From Candidatus Methylomirabilis sp. (GTDB taxonomy: Bacteria; DYJV01), in NCBI GenBank assembly GCA_020722945.1, contig DYJV01000015.1, forward strand, positions 14,236 through 41,808: DNA of 27,573 nucleotides, given 5' to 3'. Both the position numbers and the translations under genes were made by a program. Shown one piece after another: positions 18,135 through 24,242 of the stretch. The notes under the pieces were generated by a model. The model ran no database searches and was not told where the DNA came from. It worked only from the letters and a program-made list of their open reading frames with translations. The stretch's first letter is position 1; the number at the start of each line of letters is the position of its first letter.

Positions 18135-18222
18135 TTATAGTTTTTTTTAAAAATTCCCCTCAAAAGAGTGGAAAAGACCACCCCGTCACCTGACGGTGCC
18201 ACCCCTTGAGTAGAGGGGAATT
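18135..18222. repeat. REP/MITE-like palindromic element, copy 1
   Basis: The leader TTATAG plus a T-run and A-run (18135-18153) enters a palindrome whose outer arms are AATTCCCCTC (18152-18161) and GAGGGGAATT (18213-18222). Inside lie a hairpin CCGTCA/TGACGG (18183-18196) and a small stem CCCCT/AGGGG (within 18202-18218), giving a possible three-armed fold. Bases 18197-18217 recur, perfectly inverted over 21 bases, at 18387-18407 in copy 2. There is no coding capacity, so any movement would need an enzyme supplied elsewhere. Confidence 0.75.
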
Positions 18223-18303
18223 AGAAAATAGTTGATAGTTGTTGGTTGTTAGTGTTTAGAAAAGGAAAAAAGATAAAAGCAAAGAGATTTTTTTGACTTG
18301 GAT

Positions 18304-18338
18304 ATTATAGTTTTTAAAAATTTCCCTAAAAAAGGGAA
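18304..18338. repeat. Degenerate third copy of the palindromic element
   Basis: It carries the same leader (TTATAGTTTTTAAAAATT, 18304-18321), then a short inverted repeat TTCCC/GGGAA (18322-18326 and 18334-18338). It lacks the long interior of copies 1 and 2, which suggests an internal deletion or an end fragment. Confidence 0.5.
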
Positions 18339-18363
18339 CTAAAAGAGAAACCACCTCTCCTAT

Positions 18364-18452
18364 ATTATAGTTTTTTTAAAAAATTACCCTCTACTCAAGG
18401 GGTGGCAGGCAGAGCCTGATGGGGTTGGTCAATTATCCTTGAGTAGAGGGGA
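18364..18452. repeat. REP/MITE-like palindromic element, copy 2 (inverted relative to copy 1)
   Basis: The same TTATAG leader begins at 18364. The arms CCCTCTACTCAAGG (18387-18400) and CCTTGAGTAGAGGG (18437-18450) are a perfect 14-bp inverted repeat. An inner hairpin CAGGC/GCCTG lies between them. The core aligns with the reverse complement of copy 1 through a shared GGGGTGGC segment and a GGGGTGGTC-like segment. The inner stem sequence differs while the stem is kept, a compensatory pattern that argues for a selected structure. Confidence 0.75.
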
Positions 18453-18494
18453 AGTAGCGAGAGAAAACAGACTTAGAAAAAATAATTCAACATT

Positions 18495-18570
18495 CATAAT
18501 TCAAAATTTTTATAAAGTCACTCAGGTGTTCCAGCTCAATACTCCTGTAATTTTCAAAATTTGAATTATG
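18495..18570. repeat. AT-rich inverted repeat
   Basis: CATAATTC (18495-18502) pairs with GAATTATG (18563-18570). The pairing continues inward through AAAATTTT-like bases with one bulge, around a ~45-base centre containing GTGTTCCAGCTC. It could be a separate miniature element. No function can be assigned. Confidence 0.45.
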
Positions 18571-18589
18571 TAACATTTTTTTTATTTAT

Positions 18590-18617
18590 GGGGAAGCAGT
18601 TTAAATAACTCTTCCCC
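18590..18617 (+). terminator. GC-rich hairpin upstream of the polysaccharide cluster (possible terminator or leader hairpin)
   Basis: GGGGAAG, one bulged C, AGTT, loop TAAAT, then AACT and CTTCCCC give an 11-bp stem in AT-rich DNA. It is followed by CCAATTTTCT, a weak U-tract. It may end transcription from upstream or act in the leader of the polymerase gene whose start lies about 60 bases downstream. Confidence 0.4.
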
Positions 18618-18675
18618 CAATTTTCTAAATAAGAGAGTCTATTAAAAATTTTCCAATAAATAAGAGGGAATCAAC

Positions 18676-19827
18676 ATTTCAAATTTACTCCTTTACATTA
18701 TCAGCTTCTCTAACTTTATCTCAATAGCAGTTACAGAGATAGCTCTCGGATTTCTTGCAATACTATTTTTAATAAGGCTTTATAAAAGAGATTTTGAAAT
18801 ATCTGCCCTACCCCATCTAAAACTATTTTTAATATTTTTTCTGATTGTTAGTATATCTTTTATTATAAATCACCAAGCTATCAATAATTTACCCAAAAAA
18901 TTACTCTTCTGGTGGTTATACTTCTCCTTCTTTACAGGTTGTTTCCTACCCTACTCTTCAACCTTGTCAAAGAGAATAATAAATATCGGATTATTAGCAG
19001 CAGTAGGCTCTTCTCTTTATGGAGTAGTTCAGATATCTTTACTATATTGCCCAAGGGCCGAAGGATTTTACTCCCACAGCCTTACATCAGGGAACAATTG
19101 GGCTCTCTCATTAATCTTAGCTTACTCACTACTAATAGCAAAACTCTGGGACTCAAAAAAAGAGATGATATTTTATATTTTTACCACAATCGTTACAGCT
19201 ATCGGTATTCTATCTTCAGGAAGCAAAGGTCCACTGATATACTCTATCATCATTATAACAGTTTCAAATCTTATCTTCCTTGGGAAAAGGGGGGTATTTA
19301 TAACACTGATTATTATTTTATCATTTACATTGGGAGTGATAAAATCGGATACTTTGCAAAAAAGATTTTACGATATTTACAAAGGTTTTGATAATCCCTA
19401 CACATCAACAGGGAATAGAGTTGTTTTATGGAAACATTCATTAACAATCATAAAAGAGAATATATTTTTTGGAATCGGTAGTAATTTTAAAAAAGAGATT
19501 CAGAAAAAGGTTAATTTTCCACTCAAATGGAAATCACACCCACACAACGCATACCTTTCAATAGCTGTAAATAATGGTATACCTGCTTTGATTGCTCTAA
19601 CTGTGATATTTATAAGTATATATTTGAAATTATTAAAAGTTTCTGATAAAAATTCAGATAGAGGGAAATTTGCAATTATCGCAATACTTTTTCTCACACT
19701 CTACCTTATGGAGGGGATCACAGAGAATAACTTTAGTGATTCGGAGGTAAAGATATTTTTCTGGTTTACCATAGGATTACTTTACAACATAATATTTTTT
19801 AATAAAGGGAACTTACAAAGAGGATGA
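18676..19827 (+). CDS. O-antigen ligase/polymerase family membrane protein (WaaL/Wzy type), apparent ATT start
   Basis: Polytopic inner-membrane protein, 383 residues from the start proposed here. The family joins or polymerises glycan from undecaprenyl-diphosphate carriers at the periplasmic face. The hallmark loop SHPHNAYLSIAVNNGIPAL is near 287-305 (H290 central), after the GNRVVLWKHS stretch. The first canonical start in frame is TTG at 18964, which would delete about 96 residues and three membrane helices. The frame is open back to a TAA at 18661 and reads as good membrane protein throughout (LLLYIISFSNFISIAVTEIA). The codon ATT at 18676-18678 lies 7 bases after GAGGG, so I infer a rare ATT start. 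An assembly error or a lost start codon are alternatives. The ligase/polymerase distinction cannot be made. It overlaps the next gene by ATGA. Confidence 0.82.
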   Translation: MSNLLLYIISFSNFISIAVTEIALGFLAILFLIRLYKRDFEISALPHLKLFLIFFLIVSISFIINHQAINNLPKKLLFWWLYFSFFTGCFLPYSSTLSKRIINIGLLAAVGSSLYGVVQISLLYCPRAEGFYSHSLTSGNNWALSLILAYSLLIAKLWDSKKEMIFYIFTTIVTAIGILSSGSKGPLIYSIIIITVSNLIFLGKRGVFITLIIILSFTLGVIKSDTLQKRFYDIYKGFDNPYTSTGNRVVLWKHSLTIIKENIFFGIGSNFKKEIQKKVNFPLKWKSHPHNAYLSIAVNNGIPALIALTVIFISIYLKLLKVSDKNSDRGKFAIIAILFLTLYLMEGITENNFSDSEVKIFFWFTIGLLYNIIFFNKGNLQRG

Positions 19828-20447
19828 AGAGTAAAAATTTCATAAAATATTACTCTGAAAAGAGGGAAGAGATAGTTGATATCATTCCAAAAGATGTGAA
19901 AAATATACTTGATGTAGGTTGTGGGACGGGGGCAACTTGGATAGGTAGTGATTTTAATATTACAGGAGTAGAGATTAATTGCAAAATAGCTCTTGCTGCA
20001 AAGAGAAATATAAAAAATATTATTATAGCTGATGTTGAAAAAACTTACTTCAAAGGGCAACCATTTGATTGTATTATATTTGGAGATATACTTGAGCATC
20101 TTTACAATCCTTGGGACACTCTAAAGAGATATAAAAATTTTATTAGAAAGGGTGGTTACATAGTAGCAAGCATACCAAATATACAGTATTACAAAGTTTT
20201 AAAGAGACTTATATTTAAAGGTGAGTGGGAATATCAAGATTACGGAATACTCGATATTGACCATATAAGATTTTTTACATACAGATCAATCGTAAAACTT
20301 TTCCAAGAATCTGGATTAAAAATATTAAAGATTCAAAGAAAGATAAGAGGTTCTTCAAATTATAGATTATTAAGTAAAATAGCATTTAACTCTTTTGATA
20401 ATTTCATTACCCGTCAATTTATCATTTTAGCTTGCAAAGATGATTAA
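19824..20447 (+). CDS. Class I SAM-dependent methyltransferase (polysaccharide cluster)
   Basis: 207 residues, a compact methyltransferase. Motif I, ILDVGCGTG, is at 28-36, the acidic residue ending strand 2 is E50 in ITGVE, and the DILEH segment (88-92) follows. KGGYIVASIPN comes next, as in UbiG-like and glycan-cluster methyltransferases. The family moves a methyl group from S-adenosylmethionine to a small molecule or sugar; the acceptor is unknown. It overlaps the polymerase stop by ATGA (19824-19827) and the glycosyltransferase start by 8 bases. A sugar or lipid-linked glycan substrate is therefore a reasonable inference. It is cytoplasmic, with no signal or membrane segment. Confidence 0.85.
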   Translation: MKSKNFIKYYSEKREEIVDIIPKDVKNILDVGCGTGATWIGSDFNITGVEINCKIALAAKRNIKNIIIADVEKTYFKGQPFDCIIFGDILEHLYNPWDTLKRYKNFIRKGGYIVASIPNIQYYKVLKRLIFKGEWEYQDYGILDIDHIRFFTYRSIVKLFQESGLKILKIQRKIRGSSNYRLLSKIAFNSFDNFITRQFIILACKDD

Positions 20448-21414
20448 GGGATTATCTGTCATAATACCTAATTACAATGGAGAGGAGCTTTTAAAAAGTA
20501 ATCTTCCATATGTAATTGAAGCAGCATATCAGTATATCGGTAATAATGGTGAGATTGAAATTTTGGTGATGGATGATGCATCAAAGGATCTAAGTATCGA
20601 TGTTCTGAAAATTTTCTCTAATAAATACCCTTTTTTTAAATTTTTTGTAAATAGTGAAAATGTAGGCTTTGGTGAGAATTGCAATAGAGGTGTTAGTCTG
20701 GCAGTCAATGATATTGTGCTATTATTAAACACAGATGTTGTGATAGAAAAAGATTTTTTCTTAAAAATAACAAAATTTTTCAATAGTAGTGATATATTTG
20801 CCGTCTCTCCACTAATATTGGACACTAAAAAAGGGGTATTAGGTGGCTCGTATAAAGTTCCATATATCAGTCGTGGTGAAATCAAATATGAAAAATGGAG
20901 AGATAAAAAATTTAAAAGATCAGGTGCTTACTTTACGCTCTTCTGTGAGGCTGGAGCAGTTGCTATTGACCGGATCAAGTTTATCGAAATAAAAGGTTTT
21001 GACCAAATATACAGACCTTTTTACTATGAAGATGTTGATTTGTGTCTCAAAGCTTGGAATAAGGGTTGGGTATCACTCTTTACCCCTGAAATTGAGGTTG
21101 TTCATAACCATAAGAGCACAATAGGTAGAAACTACAACAAAAATTTTGTAAAAAGCACCATCAGGAGGAATAGATTCATATTTTTATGGCTAAATCTCCC
21201 TTCCACTTATATTTTCTTAAATCATATCCCGAATATAGTTCTAAGAATCTTAAGTTACTCATTAAGATTTGATTTTACCTATGTTAAAGGATTGTTAGAG
21301 GGGTGCAGATTTTTTAAAGATATATTAAAGATTCGTAAAGAGAGAGGGGAAATAGATATAAATAGGGTGATAGCAGAGATAAGGAGAGATTATGTTCGTT
21401 TCAAGGGGGAGTAA
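20440..21414 (+). CDS. Family 2 glycosyltransferase (GT-A fold, rhamnosyltransferase-like)
   Basis: 324 residues. The domain starts immediately with LSVIIPNYNG (5-14). DDAS (45-48) and the metal-site equivalent LLLNTDV (94-100) bind the nucleotide sugar. The acceptor-side acidic motif YYEDVDLCLKAW (195-206) carries the catalytic Asp/Glu positions. The form resembles WbbL/RfbF-type rhamnosyl- or other deoxyhexosyl-transferases; the sugar is not certain. The C-terminal ~100 residues contain a hydrophobic stretch (FIFLWLNLPSTYIFLNHI) that may hold it to the membrane. It overlaps the methyltransferase by 8 bases and the ApbE gene by 23. Confidence 0.9.
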   Translation: MIKGLSVIIPNYNGEELLKSNLPYVIEAAYQYIGNNGEIEILVMDDASKDLSIDVLKIFSNKYPFFKFFVNSENVGFGENCNRGVSLAVNDIVLLLNTDVVIEKDFFLKITKFFNSSDIFAVSPLILDTKKGVLGGSYKVPYISRGEIKYEKWRDKKFKRSGAYFTLFCEAGAVAIDRIKFIEIKGFDQIYRPFYYEDVDLCLKAWNKGWVSLFTPEIEVVHNHKSTIGRNYNKNFVKSTIRRNRFIFLWLNLPSTYIFLNHIPNIVLRILSYSLRFDFTYVKGLLEGCRFFKDILKIRKERGEIDINRVIAEIRRDYVRFKGE

Positions 21415-22420
21415 ACTCCAATTTAAAACATTTCTCATTCTATTTATGGTAGTTACTGTAACAGCAATATATATATTACAACGGGATAAATTTAAGTTAT
21501 CAGCAGAGAAAACAGAGATACTTATGGATACAGTTGTTACAATTGTTGTGTATGGACAAGATAAAAATAGATTGGATAATTTATTGGAGCAAGCTTTCAA
21601 AAAGATGAAAGAGTATTCTCTGATCTTGAGTAATTACAACCCAGAGAGCGAAATATCAATGATAAATAAATATGCAGGTGTAAAACCTGTAAATGTGTCT
21701 GATTTGACTATAGAATTTTTAGAAAAATCTATTGAACTATGTAAATTAACAGATGGTTACCTCGATATCACAATTGGAAATCTCCTAACTTTATGGGGAT
21801 TTGCATCAGATAACCCAAAATTGCCAAGCAAATTTGAAATAGAGGAATCTATCAAAAAAAAAGGATTTGACAAGATAAAGATTAATAAAGAGGAGAAAAC
21901 AGTTTTTATAGAGGATAACTTTATCTCTATAGATGTTGGAGCAACGGCAAAGGGGTTTATTGTTGATAAGATCACACAATTTTTAAGTAAAAGTATATCA
22001 AAAGGTGCTCTGAATGCAGGTGGGAATATCAGATTTATAGGTTTAAAAGATAAGGGTAAATTGTGGAAAGTTGGGATAAGGGATCCATTTTCAGAAGATA
22101 GGGGTAAAATAATAGATAAAATTGAAGTTGGAGAGTGGTCAGTTGCTGCTTCTGGGGATTACGAAAGGTTTTTTATTCAGGATGGGGTCAAATACCATCA
22201 TATACTAAATCCTTATACAGGCTACCCTGCAAACTATTTTCATAGTGTTACAGTTACAGCTAAAGATGCAGTTACAGCCGATGGACTTTCAACCGCAATA
22301 TTTGCAATGGGTGAAAAGGTTTTCACATTAGATTATATTAGTAAATTCAAGAAGATAGATAATTTTAGAGTAATTACTATTGATTCCAAAAGAGATATAT
22401 TTGATTCAGAGAAAGATTAA
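21392..22420 (+). CDS. apbE: FAD:protein FMN transferase (ApbE family)
   Basis: 342 residues. ApbE links FMN to a threonine of target proteins such as Rnf/Nqr subunits, using FAD and Mg. Motifs in order: IDVGATAKGF (180-189), LNAGGN (207-212), HHILNPYTGYPA (269-280) and TADGLSTAIF (295-304) with D297. One hydrophobic segment near 13-29 without a lipobox cysteine suggests a membrane anchor facing the periplasm. The ATG lies inside the glycosyltransferase gene (23-base overlap) and has AAGGAGA upstream, which supports this start. The location at the end of a glycan cluster is unusual; no obvious flavoprotein target is in the window. Confidence 0.93.
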   Translation: MFVSRGSKLQFKTFLILFMVVTVTAIYILQRDKFKLSAEKTEILMDTVVTIVVYGQDKNRLDNLLEQAFKKMKEYSLILSNYNPESEISMINKYAGVKPVNVSDLTIEFLEKSIELCKLTDGYLDITIGNLLTLWGFASDNPKLPSKFEIEESIKKKGFDKIKINKEEKTVFIEDNFISIDVGATAKGFIVDKITQFLSKSISKGALNAGGNIRFIGLKDKGKLWKVGIRDPFSEDRGKIIDKIEVGEWSVAASGDYERFFIQDGVKYHHILNPYTGYPANYFHSVTVTAKDAVTADGLSTAIFAMGEKVFTLDYISKFKKIDNFRVITIDSKRDIFDSEKD

Positions 22421-22531
22421 TCTTACTTTGATACTTAAAAACAAAGGATATTTAATCTTGCTTGAATTTTATCTATTTTTATTTTATGCTGGCATAAACC
22501 ATCCATTTGAAAGCTATTTTTTTAATGATAA

Positions 22532-22540
22532 TGTTATAAT
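22532..22540 (+). promoter_or_regulatory. Extended -10 promoter candidate for the AsmA-like gene
   Basis: TGTTATAAT: a perfect TATAAT (22535-22540) with the TG of an extended -10 one base upstream. No good -35 lies at 16-18 bases; TTGAAA at 22507-22512 is 22 bases away. The 190-base gap after apbE supports a separate transcript start here. Confidence 0.4.
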
Positions 22541-22610
22541 CAAAGTGAATAGTTATAACTATTTTAAATGTTACATAAACTTTAATTTCTAATTATTTAG
22601 GGGTTTATAT

Positions 22611-24149
22611 ATGAAAAAAATATTTTTGATTCTCTCTGCTATTATAATATTTACCCTATTGGGAATCTATATCCTTCTTTTTACAACTTTTGGGAACTCT
22701 ATCATAAAAGATAAACTTGAACAGAAGATAACAACCTTTACACAGCTGCCAGTAACAATTACCAAGTTTAAGCTATCACCATCAAATATTTTATTATCTG
22801 TAAAATCTGACAACGCATTTGAAGGAACTTTAAATTCTGACTTTTCAATATTATCAAAAAATATCAGTGGGAAATTTGACGGTAAAGTATTAGACTTTTC
22901 TAAATTTGAGAAATTTACAAAGAGAAAATTAATTGGTAAGTGTAACATCTCCTCAACATTTTCAGGTAATATAGACCAAGATATTAAAGTAGATATAAAA
23001 AGCAACATATTTGATGGAGATAGTAGAGTAAAATTGACAATAAAAAAGGGGAAACCTAATGAGTTATTTTATATCTTAAAAGATTTAAAGATAGAATCTA
23101 TCTTACTTTTTCTTACTTACAAAAATTATTCAAACGGTTTTATCGATTCCAAAGGTAACATTAACTTTTTAGAGAAGAAGGGTTCTAATGAGACAATGTT
23201 TACAGGAAGAATTGAGAATGAGCTGATAAATAAAGATTTTGATTTGACTCTCCCCCCTGCAAAATTTAATGGTAAAGTAATAAAAACATTAAAAGATAAT
23301 AGTGTGTCTATATTTGGCAAAGTTTACTCAGATCTTGCAAACATCACTATTGACAACTCCTCATTTAACCTAACAACCAAAGATTTTAAATCAGATTATA
23401 CAATATCTATTCCAAATATCTCATTACTTAAAGGTATCACCAAACATAAATTAAAGGGTAATTCTCAAATCGAAGGGAAACTTTTTTTTAATAAAGAGCT
23501 TCTTACAACTGGTTTGCTCAGGCTAAACAAGAATCTTATAAATTACGAATTTAAAGAGAGTAAACTATATGCAAATTCAGATAAACTTGATTTTATGGAT
23601 CTACTTAAAACATTATCTTACCCTCAAGTATTTGAAACTTATGCAAAACTTGATTTCATATACGATCTACCCTCAAAAAGTGGTAAAATTGCACTCAAAT
23701 TTGATAGTGGTGTATTGAAAAATATAGACTCTTTGAAAGATTTTAAAAGATATACAGGTGTTGATTTTGATTTAGAAATTTACAAGAATGGTTTTATGAA
23801 CTGCGATATAAAAGATAAGATATTAAATATTGTTTTTGACTTGAAGAGTCAGAAAACAGAAATCTCATCCAAAAAAACAATTATAGATAGTGAAAAGGGT
23901 GAGATAGATTCGTTAATCAATTTAGATATATTGGGGATGCCTATAGGTATGCATCTATCTGATAATGTTTCAAAACCGACTATAAAGATAAATACAAAAG
24001 AGCTTCTAAAGAATCAGCTTATCTCCCCACCTGATCCAATAGAGAAAATAGATGAAAAAAAGGTCAAAAAAGATATAAAAAAGGGTGTTAAGAAACTAAA
24101 AGGTAATCTAAAAAATATCAAAAATAAGCTCTTTAAATCAGACAAATAA
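22611..24149 (+). CDS. AsmA-like, single-pass membrane-anchored envelope protein
   Basis: 512 residues. One N-terminal membrane helix (about 4-27) is followed by a long body of short alternating hydrophobic/polar strands, and a lysine-rich tail (about 470-512, KKVKKDIKKGVKKLKGN). This architecture fits AsmA/YhdP-like proteins, thought to form periplasmic bridges for phospholipid transport to the outer membrane. I recognise the architecture, not a definite sequence signature, so the assignment is tentative. A GGGG purine run lies about 10 bases before the ATG. The basic tail is unusual and could contact anionic lipid or LPS. Its neighbours (polysaccharide genes upstream, convergent carB downstream) do not decide the function. 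Confidence 0.6.
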   Translation: MKKIFLILSAIIIFTLLGIYILLFTTFGNSIIKDKLEQKITTFTQLPVTITKFKLSPSNILLSVKSDNAFEGTLNSDFSILSKNISGKFDGKVLDFSKFEKFTKRKLIGKCNISSTFSGNIDQDIKVDIKSNIFDGDSRVKLTIKKGKPNELFYILKDLKIESILLFLTYKNYSNGFIDSKGNINFLEKKGSNETMFTGRIENELINKDFDLTLPPAKFNGKVIKTLKDNSVSIFGKVYSDLANITIDNSSFNLTTKDFKSDYTISIPNISLLKGITKHKLKGNSQIEGKLFFNKELLTTGLLRLNKNLINYEFKESKLYANSDKLDFMDLLKTLSYPQVFETYAKLDFIYDLPSKSGKIALKFDSGVLKNIDSLKDFKRYTGVDFDLEIYKNGFMNCDIKDKILNIVFDLKSQKTEISSKKTIIDSEKGEIDSLINLDILGMPIGMHLSDNVSKPTIKINTKELLKNQLISPPDPIEKIDEKKVKKDIKKGVKKLKGNLKNIKNKLFKSDK

Positions 24150-24164
24150 AAAGAGCATTGGTTA

Positions 24165-24185
24165 AACTTTAAATGATTTAAAGTT
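24165..24185 (+). terminator. AT-rich hairpin in the convergent intergenic region
   Basis: AACTTTAAA and TTTAAAGTT (9-bp perfect arms, 3-base loop) begin 16 bases after the AsmA-like stop. The stem has little G+C and no clear U-tract follows on the plus strand, so termination is only plausible. Confidence 0.3.
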
Positions 24186-24217
24186 ATCAAAAAACTGATA
24201 TTTGAGCAAACAATAAA

Positions 24218-24242
24218 TATCTCATAATTATTTCATGAGATA
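24218..24242 (-). terminator. Possible carB terminator hairpin
   Basis: Read on the minus strand, TATCTCAT (24235-24242) pairs with ATGAGATA (24218-24225), and TTTATTGTTT follows. The first arm lies in the last carB codons. An 8-bp stem plus a T-rich tail fits a weak intrinsic terminator. Confidence 0.35.

Larger units (their letters stand above)
18031..18675. other. Non-coding, repeat-rich spacer between ileS and the polysaccharide cluster
   Basis: About 645 bases with no convincing gene. In order: three near-tandem GCTGAAG heptamers (18053-18074); a palindromic element (18135-18222); a GT-rich stretch (about 18230-18256); a degenerate element (18304-18338); a second element in inverted orientation (18364-18452); an AT-rich inverted repeat (18495-18570); and a GC-rich hairpin (18590-18617). 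It looks like an accumulation site for small non-coding mobile elements rather than a decayed gene. Confidence 0.7.

Noticed and set aside
18912-19391. A 159-codon plus-strand frame overlapping the polymerase gene.
   Set aside because: Its product is low in recognisable structure, while the overlapping frame carries the O-antigen ligase signature and continuous membrane helices.
18964-19827. TTG at 18964 as the start of the polymerase/ligase.
   Set aside because: It has no Shine-Dalgarno and would cut off about 96 residues of good membrane protein; a start near 18676 is better supported.
22380-22592. A 70-codon frame in the gap between apbE and the AsmA-like gene.
   Set aside because: It starts at TTG without a ribosome site, overlaps the apbE end, has a composition typical of translated AT-rich spacer, and contains the promoter-like TGTTATAAT.
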